The notes beneath the pieces were generated by a model, which worked only from the letters and a program-made list of their open reading frames with translations, was not told the DNA's origin and searched no databases. A DNA stretch of 64,000 bases, from positions 5,496,504 through 5,560,503 of the forward strand of contig NC_020174.2 of assembly GCF_000224145.3 (NCBI RefSeq), given 5' to 3'. The DNA comes from Ciona intestinalis. Lineage: Eukaryota > Chordata > Ascidiacea > Phlebobranchia > Cionidae. Positions 35,520-47,380 of this stretch are shown in pieces (position 1 is the first letter of the stretch; each line of letters starts with the position of its first letter). The position numbers and the translations under genes are program-made.

Positions 35520-36015
35520 ATTACACTACCAAACCCAAACGCAATAAAAAGCTGTCACATGTGAATTAGGAATTAAATATATCGCTGAAATTCATTCTCT
35601 TTTTACCGGAAATACGCAAGCCGCTAATTTAAGAAAAACACCGTAAAGTTTTCCAAGTGGGCGCTCAGTTTTTTTTATTAATTTTTTGGGGTGTTAAAAT
35701 ATATGAACCACAAAACATTAAACATCAAACCATAGTTGATAAGAATATTCTCATCAAACGTTATAAACAAGATGCATGCTTAGCCGAAAGGAATCTAAAA
35801 CTTTAGCCTAAACTGCGACTTACATAAAAACAAATTGCATACGTTAAAACACTCATGAAACATAGGATTATACAAACATATTATTTTCCTAAACTACGTC
35901 GCTAGTTCGAATAAATAACCGCGACTAACGGTTCGATAACGACTGTAATGTGTATGTATCGTTTATTTCATTATAACAGCAGTTGTGTTTTTTTTTTATT
36001 TCAAACAAACACATT

Positions 36016-39000
36016 TTAAATAATGGTTCCACGGTCTGTTACTTCCAATTCTGTAACTCGGTTTTGTAATTCCCGAATCTGTAAAAGTAAAGTGTAAAAT
36101 ATTCTGTAGTTTCAGTATAGGTCAGCTTAGTATAGTAGGCTGGGGTAAAATGGTTCATGTTTTTATGCCTTTAAATCCTACTTGGTGGTAAACAAACAAT
36201 ATTTTTAAAATTAAATTACCCTAATTCACGACATTAAAATAGCGGCACCCATCTTAACCCACGGTACTGTGATATACCTTTGGTTTTTATTGCAACGACA
36301 AATTATCATGAAATGATTGTTTGGAATAATGGTGTTACCTGACGTCTCAGTTCGTCCACGACAGTCAGTTGTTGCTTCAAACTTTCAACTTCTTGCTTAA
36401 GTTGAACGAAATCTTGACAACTTGGACAATCTGAATAATGTGTGGATTATAAAATGTTCGTTTATTACTACGCCCGTATATTCAAAGTTGTGAACGGAGT
36501 CACAGCACTTGTCGCGTAAACGATATAGAGGTAGCCTCGGCATGAGGGTAATGAGACTCCGTCCAAAATTCCAGGTCTTTGACAACGACCTCACCCACAC
36601 AGAATAAAGGGTAAAATGGAAAATCGTAACGCTTCAAATATACCCATTACATTTTTAAAAGAATATAATATAGCTTATGATGCTCGAACAAAAAGTAGTT
36701 TAAATGGTTATGGCTAAAATTCAACAAGTTTATTACTTACGTGAGCAGGTCTTGTTGTCGTTATCCAGTTTAAACGTTGGTATGCAGTCGCATTGGTACG
36801 AACCTACAGTGTTGATACAATACTGACTGCACATACCGTTCATTACGTCGCATTCGTTAATATCTTCACATGAAGTTTCATTCACCAGTGTGTAGCCTTC
36901 GGTGCATTCGCATCTGCAGTAATAAAGCGGCATTGGAAATTAATTTGCAACGACATATTACACACAACATGGCCTACTCAATACACGGCCTAGGAATACA
37001 CCGAAACTGCTCAGAAAATAGGAGGCCTATTGACGCGAATAATGCCCATTATAATACATTGTTACGTCACGGTTTTATGAATGGATTTTGCTGTCTGGCT
37101 GTAGTTTTTGCATCAAATAACAGTTTATTTACCATTCCCGGTTAAATTACCTTATTTTTCGGGTTATTTTGTCAACATCTTATATTTTTTATAAATGTTT
37201 AAGCATGACTGAACAGATAGGAGTTACTTTTAACCACGTGCGGCATACAAGTAAGTTTTACCGACAGTTTAGTTTGGCTCAGTCGCTGAGTGAAAATAGT
37301 ATTTGGCTTAAAACAGAAGTTGTTTAAGACAGCTTATGCATATCTAGCAAAACAACACCGCAGTAACAACAAGTAAGTTAATTGATATGTCCGTTGAGGA
37401 CTATTAAAACCGGTCCTTAAAAACAATATGAATATAGGATATTGGATAAACACAAGCATCAGCTTATAGTCTCAAGGTGCTTATGCCTTGNNNNNNNNNN
37501 NNNNNNNNNNNNNNNNNNNNNNNNNNNNNNNNNNNNNNNNNNNNNNNNNNNNNNNNNNNNNNNNNNNNNNNNNNNNNNNNNNNNNNNNNNNNNNNNNNNN
37601 NNNNNNNNNNNNNNNNNNNNNNNNNNNNNNNNNNNNNNNNNNNNNNNNNNNNNNNNNNNNNNNNNNNNNNNNNNNNNNNNNNNNNNNNNNNNNNNNNNNN
37701 NNNNNNNNNNNNNNNNNNNNNNNNNNNNNNNNNNNNNNNNNNNNNNNNNNNNNNNNNNNNNNNNNNNNNNNNNNNNNNNNNNNNNNNNNNNNNNNNNNNN
37801 NNNNNNNNNNNNNNNNNNNNNNNNNNNNNNNNNNNNNNNNNNNNNNNNNNNNNNNNNNNNNNNNNNNNNNNNNNNNNNNNNNNNNNNNNNNNNNNNNNNN
37901 NNNNNNNNNNNNNNNNTTTGGTAAACTGAATCTGATTGCTCGTCTCTCTTTATGCTTAATAAACTGATATTTATATACTAATAAACCTTTTGCGCTGCTT
38001 TATATGTCTGGTATGATTTTAACTAAACAAGAAAATATCCCGGCGACACGTTCTGTGATAAACTGTAAGTTAAAACAACCTAGAACTGGTATTGAACCTA
38101 CCAACAACTGCAAACTGCATTCAGAATGAAGGAAATCCATTCATAAAACCGTGACGTAACAATGTATTATAATGGACATTATTCGCGTCAATAGGCCTCT
38201 TATTTTCGGAGCAGTTTCGGTGTATTCCTAGGCCGTGTATTGAGTAGGCCATGCACACAATAATGTTCTTAATCGCGGTTTAGAAATTAGCAACTCTTTT
38301 AAAAGTTCAAATAAAAGCAAAAAAAAGCGAATAAAAACACTGGCCATCTTACCCCAACCTACCATCATATGTTATAAAGATCGTACTTTATATGACTAAA
38401 AATCCAATCACTCTGAACAGAATACAGTATATACATGTACATCTGTCACACATTTGATATATCTTTTGTCTGTTTTATCACATATATACTACACTATACC
38501 TGAAACTAGACTCAGTGTTGGTGCACGTTTGTTCGCATCCACCGTTGTTTATCGCACATTCGTCAACATCTAAGAAACAAACAGTATATTTACAACCAAT
38601 TTTTTTCCCAAAACAAAATTTAGAAAAAAAAGTTTTTCAAAAATATAATATAATTTTACCTTGACAAGTGTTGTTACTGCTGGAGCTAAACTCATAACCC
38701 GACCTACAGAAGCAGTGATATGAACCGATGCCGTTGATGCAAATATCGGAGCAACTGGACATGTTTCGAGCACATTCATCGATATCTGTAGCAATGAAAA
38801 TAGGTGAGACCAAACAATGGTTTTGAATGTAGGAAATGTAATTATTAATAGCGGGGAAATCACAATCGGTATTACACGGTTGGTCTGTTATAAAAACTTT
38901 AATCCTACTTACGAGTTACTCATGTGTTTGTGGGAACTATTTTTGGTGGATTTGTTCATTTTTTTGTAATGTAAGGCTGACAGTTCAAACAACCCATAAG

Positions 39001-42000
39001 GGACCACTGGGTTGGAGTAATTGCCGTTAACTGTCTTGCAAATCACGCCCACAGTGGTAGCAGCATCGAGCTTCGAAACCATAAACACTGAAAGTTCCAC
39101 ATATGTCTTACCAACACAAGAGAATGAATCTGATCTTAGTTCAAAACCCTCTCTACATCTACATACGAATGATCCGTTTACGTTTTCACACGAATGTTGG
39201 CAGTTATGTGTACCATCATTACATTCATCCATATCTGTAAAATTAAATGTTCTCTTATATGAAGTTACTTGGCATGGCTTTATTTCAACGCCTTATACCT
39301 TCGCATAATAAACCGTCTTCCGTAAGTTGGTACCCTGTTTCGCAACCGCAGCTGAAACTACCAGGAGTGTTGGTGCATATTTGTTGGCATGGATTGTCGC
39401 CACATTCGTCATTGTCTACGAAAAATTACGTGTACAACAAAGTCTCTGACTTTTATACACACTAACCTTCGCATCGGGTTACTGACACTTTGCTAAATCC
39501 TGCATCGCATGTGCACGAATACGACCCTGGCAGGTTGATGCAGTTTTGCGAGCAGTTGCCGTTGAATATCGCGCATTCATCTATGTCCATACAGTTGACT
39601 TTATTTTCCACTTCGTACCCACTGGGACACGAGCAATTGAAACCACCAGCATAATTGTTACACCGGGAGCTCTGTAAAGAAGTGATTAGATTTCGTACAA
39701 AAAAGTTTGAGGAATTTTGGTTGGTCTGAAACATTCGTACAACTGTTTCACACCCAGGGCAATGTTAATAATGCCTCTCGGAGCAATGACAGTCGTTATA
39801 AAAAGAGTTTTGTATACATTGCCCTCTGACGTATGTAACTTTGTGGGTTATTATTATTTGTTGCGATTCTTGAACACATAGCTAAAAATTTAGACAACCC
39901 GTTAGGCGTCACTGGGTTATTGGAGCAACTGCTGGCGATTGAAAACAAGTATATTAACAATGGTAGCAGCATTTATAGCCCTGCTCACATAAATCCAGGC
40001 GCGGGCCATTTATAATAAGTGTATAGCCATTGCTGTCTTACCACTGTTTCATCACACGGGTTAGACAAGCATTCGTTAATATCTGCACAAGTTGAATTCG
40101 GCAGCAATACGTAACCCTCGAAGCACCTAAGATGTAAATCACATAATTCCAACCGCAGAAAATACAACATTAAACTTACAAGCAGGTTTTTGATCCTTCT
40201 TCGTTTACACAACGTTGCTGGCAACCTCCGTTATCTTCTGAACATTCATTGATATCCTAAAATTAGCGGGTATAGATAAATGGATCTTGTAAATTGTTTC
40301 ATCCTCGTGTGGCGGGCAATGACAGTCATTATAACACAGGTGTTCTGTTTCATACCCCTATAGTGGCTGCTCACGAGTTACCACATATGTAGTTTTAATG
40401 TCAATATGTTTGGGATATGTTTATAATAACATAACGGGTTAAGAAATTGCCATTAAGTGTAGGCTACATTGCTACATTGTTGCACAAGTAATTATTACAA
40501 CGACTTTAACGGAATGATAAAGCGTTTCCAAACTTACATCACATGTTCGTCCATCATTTGATAACTCGAACCCAGCGTTGCAGGAGCAAGAAAACGAACC
40601 AGGGGAGTTCTCGCAATTCTGATCACATGAATTAGTTTCCGCATTGCATTCGTCTGTGAGAAAGACATCAGTAAAAACGAGCTAAAGTTTATAAATATAA
40701 CACGGAAAAAATGATATACATAAAAGCACACAATTTATGTGGTTTACTGAGCTCGTATAAGCGGGCATGAGGTGTATGGCGTGGCACAGAACATCATCTT
40801 ACCTATATCTGCGCATGTAACGTTGCCATATGATCCTTCAAACCCACTTTCACAACCACAGAAGTAACTGCCCGGTGTATTAGTGCAAATCTGAAAGCAA
40901 ACATTGATATAGTATAGGGAGGGGCAAGATGGCTCAGAATATCTTTTTACGTCCCCAATTTAATGATAAATGAGAAAGTATATATTTATAGTACGGCCCA
41001 AACCGTCACATACATCGTTTTTTTTTTTAAATAAGAGACAAAATTTAACTCATTTTTCTATAGGTATGCTATAGACCATTTCTTTCAATAAACGCTCTGA
41101 AGTCACCTGCTCGCATCCACCATTGGTGCCGTATGTGGAGTTGTTGCATTCGTCAATATCGGTGCAGTTTGTTCTTTCTTCATTAGCAATAAAGCCCGCC
41201 GGACAAATACATTCAAAACCACCGACTTGATTCACACAACTCTCGCACACCGAAGGATAGGTACCTATATATAAAAAATCTAAAACCACAGCATATTTTC
41301 ATACTAAATCGATCAAAAACCACTTGTTTACAGATAAAATAGTTAGATCAGTTTAAAATCAACAAATAAATCTTATAACACCTTTGGCGATCTCTGATCT
41401 ACCGGTTGAAGTTTATTTTTATGTCACCTAAACATGGCAAAATTTACGCTACTTTTAAACAATGTTTAAAACCACCTTGTTCACATTCATCTTGGTCTAC
41501 ACAGTTAAAACTTCCGTCCCCAGTACTCTCGTAACCATCAAAGCACTCGCATCTCCAACTGCCGGGTACGTTAACGCATTGTTGTCCGCATTCATTTCCT
41601 CTAACAATGCATTCATCGATATCTGTATTGAAAGATCCATATCTAAGAATCTGACCGAACAGTGGTTACAGTTGTTCCACATTTCATCATTCAGTTAAAA
41701 CGTTGAAATTAAATCATATTTTGCTGTTTCTTTTGTAAAATATTATATGTATAGTAGGGTGGGGAAATGGGTCACCTTTTCATTCTATTTTTTCGTCCGA
41801 TTTGGAAAGAACATTTAAATAAATATAAAACGGTGTCCTCACGACTCCAATAGAACGTTGTTTATTGTTTAAACACGATCAGGATATTAGGATAGTATAT
41901 GATAAAGGTGTCCCATCTCGCCCCCACTGTTAAATTTACTTAGTTATTGTTCTGAAGTAAAACATTACACTTACCTTCGCATGTTCGAGCGTTTGGACTC

Positions 42001-44381
42001 AAGGTGTAACCAGTGTTGCAATCGCAGTAATACGACCCAGGTTCGTTAACACACATTTGTTCGCATCGATGAAGTGCCCCATTATTCGTCGTGGTACATT
42101 CGTCAATATCTGTTTACTCAAATGAATGAATGAAACTTTTTTATCATCGCATTGCGGAGTATAAATGCAGTCGTTGTAACATAGATGTTCTGTTTCACAC
42201 ACCTCGTGTTCACTTACGAATTACCACATGTTGTAACTTTGTGGGCAATTCTCAGAGCGACAATCCATATATGCGATCATTATTCGGAGAAATTGCCGTT
42301 TAGTGTCTTGTCCAAAGATACATACTTCCACAATGGTAGCAGCACCGAGCCTTGAACCCGAAACCAAACGACCTTTACTACTATATAATAAACAACAGAA
42401 CTATATGTTTCACTNNNNNNNNNNNNNNNNNNNNNNNNNNNNNNNNNNNNNNNNNNNNNNNNNNCACTTTAAACTCCATTTTTTCGTCACATATGGTAGT
42501 AAACCAAGTAAATTCAAATAATTATAAACCTATGTCCTTACGACTTAAATAGACCGATGTTAATTGTTTAAAATAGGATCAGGACATTTGAACCTTGAGC
42601 CCTAAAGGGTGTCCCAACTTCCCCCACCCTACTATATAACTATCTGGCATTAAAGGAATATTATTTATGGCACAAACCTCCGCACGAAACACCATCTGGG
42701 TTTAATCCGTATCCAGGGTTCCTGCAGCCGCACACATAAGAACCTTGAGTGTTTCGGCAGAGCTCTTGACACTGGTTTTGTCCTGCGCACTCATCTATAT
42801 CTGTAAAACTCATGTGTTACAATGTGCGCAACCACGGTCTAATGTATGGCCTACTGACTCAATATATTACTTGATATATGGAGCATATGTCAAGGTTTAG
42901 CTAAAAAGCAGCGTAACTTTGCGAGCGGCATAGCTGGTACTTTAATCTAATAAGTTGTACCTTGGCAAGACCTTTCGTCCGCTGAGAGAGTGAAACCCGG
43001 TCTTAAACAAGTGCAGAAAAATGAACCTTGCGTGTTTGTGCACGTGTCTTGACACGGGCTACCGATACTGCATTCGTCGATGTCTAATATAAAGCGTATA
43101 TACAATTGCTTTACTATTATTTCGACAATGCTAAGTTAACCAGGTACAAACCTTCTATTTTAGCTACATATGTCACATATTAAATCCCATGACCGATGTC
43201 CCCAATATATCGAAAGGTAATTGCTACAAATTTACGATGTTTTCACTCTCTTTTACTATAAATAAGTTTACAAATGTGAACTGTATTTGGTCAAAGTCAG
43301 TGACATTCAAATTCATTTAGCCAACACTTATAACAGGTCAATATTTATTGTGTGGTTAAAAAGAAATTATAGGAAGAACATGTATCATTATAGTTGAGCA
43401 AAACTAACATGTTATTCACATGAACGATCACTTACCAATAAACGAATATGTAATTTGAAATCCCGGGGCGTTCACAAAGTTATCGGAGTGAAATCGAATG
43501 TACATTTTCCTCCCGTTTCCAATTACAGTTCGTGGTATGCTCGTACCGCAGTACTTCCCAAGCAGGTTTGAGGTCATGCCAGGTCCATCGTAGATCGACA
43601 AATAGTCATACCTTGGAAAGTTACATGTTTCGCAATTTGCATTTACTTGGTGAATAAAGTAGGATGGAAGAAGGTGGGACACTTTTATCACAATGATTCA
43701 CAAACTATCAAAATATTTTGATATTGTTTAAAACAATTAACAACGGTGTATGAAATTCGTGAAGATACGGTTTTATAATTCTTTGAATGTTCTTTTTTAC
43801 TACCAAATGAGACGAGAAAACAGAATGAAATGTGTCCCGTCTCCCCCTACCCTACTATACAGTGTCCCATCTTCCCCTACCCTACTATACAGTGTCCCAT
43901 CTTCCCCTACCCTACTATACAGTGTCCCATCTTCCCCTGCCGTACTATATGTTCTATCAACTTACACGCAACCTGGAGAAGGCTCCAACGAAAATATCCG
44001 GATCGTGAGAACGATTCGGTTAAAAGAACTTCTACCATCTATAACGTAACGGCAGTCTTTCCTCATAGGATACGACGCCGGGAAGTTTGGTGAACTGATA
44101 GTTCCAACTGTACCAATATCTCCTCGTATATCCAGTCGATCGCAATCCGGTGTGCAAAATGCAACTGTCAAAAAAAATAGGTTAATGTGCAAGAATATTT
44201 TTCTACGCCATTCTGTCTGACGCTGCTATCGGTAATATGTATTTCATTTTCTACAAAAGACTCCTATTACTCTGCGCATTCATCAAATCTAGTCTATACA
44301 AATATTTTAAATTTATTCTTACTTACTCGATGTCCAAAGGGCTAAAACGACGATAAATCGTAACCAACAAACACAATTCAT
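36016..44381 (-). CDS. Secreted CUB and multi-EGF protein with C-terminal coiled coil
   Basis: Twenty exons, phases closing, about 811 residues. A signal peptide (44381-44327; [16 protein letters not shown]) is followed by one CUB domain over exons 44164-43966 and 43611-43436 ([33 protein letters not shown]). About 15 EGF modules then run from 43083 to 36741. Most are calcium-binding type (DIDEC or DINEC openings with NxxGSYxCxC cores). The last two exons (36430-36349 region ending 36339; 36078-36016) give HCPSC, then a heptad-like helix ([12 protein letters not shown]...[15 protein letters not shown]), probably an oligomerisation coiled coil. It resembles fibulin/SCUBE-type matrix proteins, but with CUB first. 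No orthologue is named. Several exons split EGF modules internally. Introns hold a foldback element, SINEs, MITEs and two assembly gaps. Confidence 0.92.
36129..36272. mobile_element. TA-MITE, diverged and shortened
   Basis: Ends tagtaggctggggtaaaatg and 'cacccatcttaacccacggt' in the second-last intron of the CUB-EGF gene. Confidence 0.75.
36969..38252. mobile_element. Foldback element with about 119-bp inverted arms
   Basis: 36969-37087 and 38134-38252 are inverted copies, with only a few mismatches in about 119 bp. Both hold 'ggcctactcaatacacggcc' or its complement. The arms are about 1.05 kb apart, and the interior includes the 426-base assembly gap. It lies in one intron of the CUB-EGF gene. 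No transposase is visible in the sequenced part. Confidence 0.85.
37491..37916. other. Assembly gap (426 N)
   Basis: Unsequenced interior of the foldback element. The ORFs across it are artefacts. The flanking exons (38569-38500 and 36913-36741) join in phase, so no coding exon need be missing. Confidence 0.99.
38880..39095 (-). mobile_element. tRNA-derived SINE copy, diverged
   Basis: In a CUB-EGF intron. Phrases 'ttgtaatgtaaggctgacag' and 'gtggtagcagcatcgagctt' are shared with other internal SINE copies. Confidence 0.6.
39770..40000 (-). mobile_element. tRNA-derived SINE copy, diverged
   Basis: In a CUB-EGF intron. 'caatgacagtcgttataaaa', 'gtaactttgtgggtta', 'ggtagcagcatttatagccc'. Confidence 0.65.
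40290..40500 (-). mobile_element. tRNA-derived SINE copy
   Basis: In a CUB-EGF intron. 'catcctcgtgtggcgggcaa', 'cattataacacaggtgttct', 'gctcacgagttaccaca'. Confidence 0.75.
40911..41040. mobile_element. TA-MITE fragment
   Basis: The left end 'tagggaggggcaagatggct' is followed by decayed core only. Confidence 0.5.
41750..41933. mobile_element. TA-MITE copy
   Basis: In a CUB-EGF intron. Ends tagtagggtggggaaatggg and 'gtgtcccatctcgcccccac', reverse-oriented core. Confidence 0.9.
42125..42375 (-). mobile_element. tRNA-derived SINE copy with head remnant
   Basis: Body 'gcagtcgttgtaacatagat' and 'cacttacgaattaccaca', then reversed head 'gccttgaacccgaaacc'. In a CUB-EGF intron. Confidence 0.75.
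42415..42464. other. Assembly gap (50 N)
   Basis: Gap at the left end of a TA-MITE, probably collapsed or unresolved repeat sequence. Confidence 0.99.
42465..42637. mobile_element. TA-MITE copy, left end lost in gap
   Basis: Reverse-oriented core ('tacgacttaaatagaccgat', 'ggatcaggacatttg') and intact end 'gtcccaacttcccccaccct'. Confidence 0.9.
43658..43860. mobile_element. TA-MITE, full-length copy
   Basis: In the intron splitting the CUB domain. Left end gtaggatggaagaaggtggg, core 'cggttttataattctttgaa', right end 'cccgtctccccctaccctac'. Confidence 0.93.
43831..43950. repeat. Tandem 30-bp repeat of a MITE end, four units
   Basis: Four 30-bp units start at 43831, 43861, 43891 and 43921. 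Units two and three are identical (agtgtcccatcttcccctac plus cctactatac) and unit four has two or three changes. Each unit is the MITE's right terminus plus TATA. The array ends 15 bases from the CUB exon's donor region. Confidence 0.95.
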
Positions 44382-46640
44382 ATTCAGCTACTTTGTCGGT
44401 TGACAGTTACCACTAATAGTCCAATAGATCTTCACATACGCTATTATAAACACCGCTTCAGGCTAACTACCCTAAACCCTGTAAAATAATGTTGCTAAAT
44501 CGTATAACTGGAAACGTATATCTGCCTAATCTATAACGCTTTGCTGTGAGAGACTCTCGCAGTTTTGCTAAATCTATTCCATTTTACATTTAATAAATAC
44601 ATCTATTCACTGTTCTGTAAATAGTCTAAATATCGTACGCGACTTTAATCTGCCAAATACAACGAAATAAAACATTAATCGTTGGTTTCCGCAAGGTGTA
44701 AGCCAGTGATGGCGTTGCTTGTGTATAATACCTAAGGCGATGGACGATACAAACAAGCACCTCAGCAACATTAGGAGGCTCGCGTCGGTTATACTGATTT
44801 CACACTTCACAATAAAACGTTCCAAATCCGGTAAATCTTTGATTTTCGTCAAACATTTCCATCTCTAACGAAAACTCTCACTCGTCTGTTCTCATGTATA
44901 GTAACGTTTAACGTCTCTTTCATGTCTAACTACATATATAGGCTACATTGAATAAACCTACAGATCGCATGAATCATATCATGGTATAAAGCTAGAGTGT
45001 GTAATTGCAATATACACTGCCATTAGAGCATTACTAATTGGTTTCTAGCATCTAATACAATTACCCTTTTATTGAATATACATTTAACATGTTCCAAGGG
45101 TTAAATGCAAGTGATTGATTTGAAGATACCTAATTGATCCACTTAATGATAAACAAATGTGAAACTTTGATTACAAATAGCGACCTCTAGAAAACCGCTT
45201 TGTTGTTGCTTTTTTTTATTTCTGATTTGTCCTAGTCGACCGACAGTGGTAGTGAAGGGGACTTATTTAATAAAAAATTGACCCAGAGCAACAAAATTCA
45301 CAAATCAACTGCGGTTCATGTTTTTAATTTAATGCATTTGAATTTAACAAGAATATACCATTATTATAGCAGTGCAAATTGAAACAGCATTCGCTAATGG
45401 TTTGCAGGAATTAACCGCCTTCTGCAAAATTAAAATATAATTAAAATACCTTCATAGTTAATGTGGCTGGCGTTGGTGGAAAGCCACTACGGCACGACAA
45501 GCCCCCAGCCAATGGTAGTGGGTTTCTACTCTGGTGAGAAACCCTTGCGGGATGTTACTGTCCACGCAGGTTAAAGAAACCCCAATAGACAAAAATGATA
45601 CAACGAATGCACAAACACATGTGCACGACACACAACGACAAAAAGACAAAAATAATACGAGGTGCAAATAAGCATGCAACACACGCAACAGCTCAATCAT
45701 CACCAAAAATGAAACGGTTATAAAAAGTTAATTAACGCGGACATAATCATTGAAACATTTTCAAAGAAAATATGGTTTAAATCCTGAAGGATAATCAGCT
45801 GCAGTGTACAAATCATTAAATGTTCGACCACAAGGAGTCGAAGCCAATAACGGCTCCGCATGTCCCAATCACCTGATAAGTCGCCATGTTGGTACCGCGA
45901 TACTCTCGTCGTATCTTCACGCAATATAATATCGTTTGGATGTTAAGCACGCCTTCGACCGTCATGAAACTGCGTCAGGTTGTAACGAACCGCACTAATA
46001 GTGATCTAAATAACCGAGCGTAGCATCACTGTACTGGCAGTGACCTAAAACTAGCGTAGCATCACTGGCGGCGACGTCCACGCAACAACCCAACGGTAAC
46101 GTAACTCAGTCTAGAACCGTGACATAACCACACCGAACGCTGCGGGTCTTAAAGACCCATCGACGTATAGCGTAATTGTAACGTGGCCAGCGTCACAATT
46201 AGGCTTTGTAAAACATAGCAACAAGTTAACAGGGTCAATTAATTAATAAAAATGAGGTACATAAAATATAAAAGTTTAACTGCGTGTATATTATAATGCG
46301 CGTGGATATTACTCAAGTATTTGTGTACCAACATGCCGATCTTATCAAGTGATTAGGACAATGCAGAATCGCTAAAGGAATCGACCTTTGCAGAAGAAAC
46401 ACACAATGACGTGTACAACAACAAAATCCGATCCAGCAAGATGTTCGCCATAGTTTCATTGCAAATATTTCATTGACATGCAAAATGCACTAAAGTAGTG
46501 ACTGACAAAACGGCTGGCAACATTAGGTCCAGCAAAAATGAACGACAAACACAAATCCGGCAACACTGTAAGAGTGCTCCAGCAACCACACCCAACAACA
46601 CACAACTTCTAAGCCTAAGAAAAACCTCAAACCGGCATCC
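44382..46640. other. Intergenic stretch upstream of the CUB-EGF gene
   Basis: No gene supported. 45450-46200 is more GC-rich than its surroundings and contains the direct repeat gcgtagcatcactg (46018 and 46054 regions). The short ORFs at 46498-46792 are shadows of, or run past, the C-terminal exon of the next gene. Confidence 0.45.
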
Positions 46641-47154
46641 TTATCGTCGTCTTTGTCTTTGCTCTTCGTCTGCAAAAAACAAACGTAAATTAGGTTGGGG
46701 TAAGATAACTGTAGACCCGAACTGTATAAAAAAGTGTTTAGAAAAAAATCACGATGTGGTAAAAGGAATAGTATGTGTTTAAAAGAACCCACTTTGCTTG
46801 GTGATGTGCAATTTGTTTCTAATTAACATTATTTACATTTTCAAACAACTTTAACAAAATATTTTTTTGTTCAGTAACAAAAATATTAAATATTACTCAC
46901 TTTTCTTGCAGCATATACGCTGGCCTTTCTGTAACAATAAAATAGTTTAAAGTGAATTTATATTATGACGTCACATTTACCTTTATTCCCGATTCGCCCT
47001 TTGTCCTCCTGATCCTTTGTGACGTCACATACCATGTTCTAGATGAAAACATACGGTTTCAAATGATAAAGATTATGAGGAAACCAAATAACTTACGAAG
47101 TGGGTTCTTCTGTTGCGTCATCACCACTTCGTGACGTCACATCTATGATGTCAT
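46641..47154 (-). CDS. 3' part of an unrecognised gene
   Basis: Four consecutive exons with GT/AG sites and closing phases: 47154-47097, 47038-46981, 46928-46901 and 46669-46641. They encode ...DIIDVTSRSGDDATEEPTS, then WYVTSQRIRRTKGESGIK, KGQRICCKK, and a basic tail EEQRQRRR-stop. The 5' part was not found: the first exon must follow a phase-1 exon, and the candidate just upstream (47250 region) does not fit. Two of the exons and an adjoining intron contain TGACGTCA. The consistent phases argue for a real gene, but no family is recognised and a non-coding origin cannot be excluded. Confidence 0.5.
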
Positions 47155-47380
47155 CTAGAAAAGAACTGGTGTACGTAACAATGCCTATATTGTGATTTAT
47201 ACTTTACCAAATCTTTGATCTTCATGTGCTTCACTTTAGCTAACAGCACGAATATATTTTAGATTAAAATTAATATGTAAGGATAAGTAATGTGCCTTGC
47301 GACGACGCAAGCGCGCATGGGGCCCCATGAAAAAGTGATGCGAAAAGCAAGCGTATAAAAGAAACCGCATTGTGACGTCA
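46966..47380. promoter_or_regulatory. Cluster of four CRE palindromes
   Basis: TGACGTCA occurs exactly at 46966-46973, 47020-47027, 47132-47139 and 47373-47380, each within t/cgtgacgtcaca-like context. Half-sites (tatgacgtaat, tgtgacgcaac) follow to 47480. These are CREB/ATF consensus sites. Whether they regulate anything is inference, because two lie inside predicted exons. Confidence 0.5.

Noticed and set aside
37442-37967. Three ORFs of 150-160 codons
   Set aside because: They consist of the 426-base assembly gap.
43750-44093. Plus-strand ORFs with repeated Pro-Thr-Ile-Gln-Cys-type units
   Set aside because: They translate the MITE end array at 43831-43950, not a protein gene.
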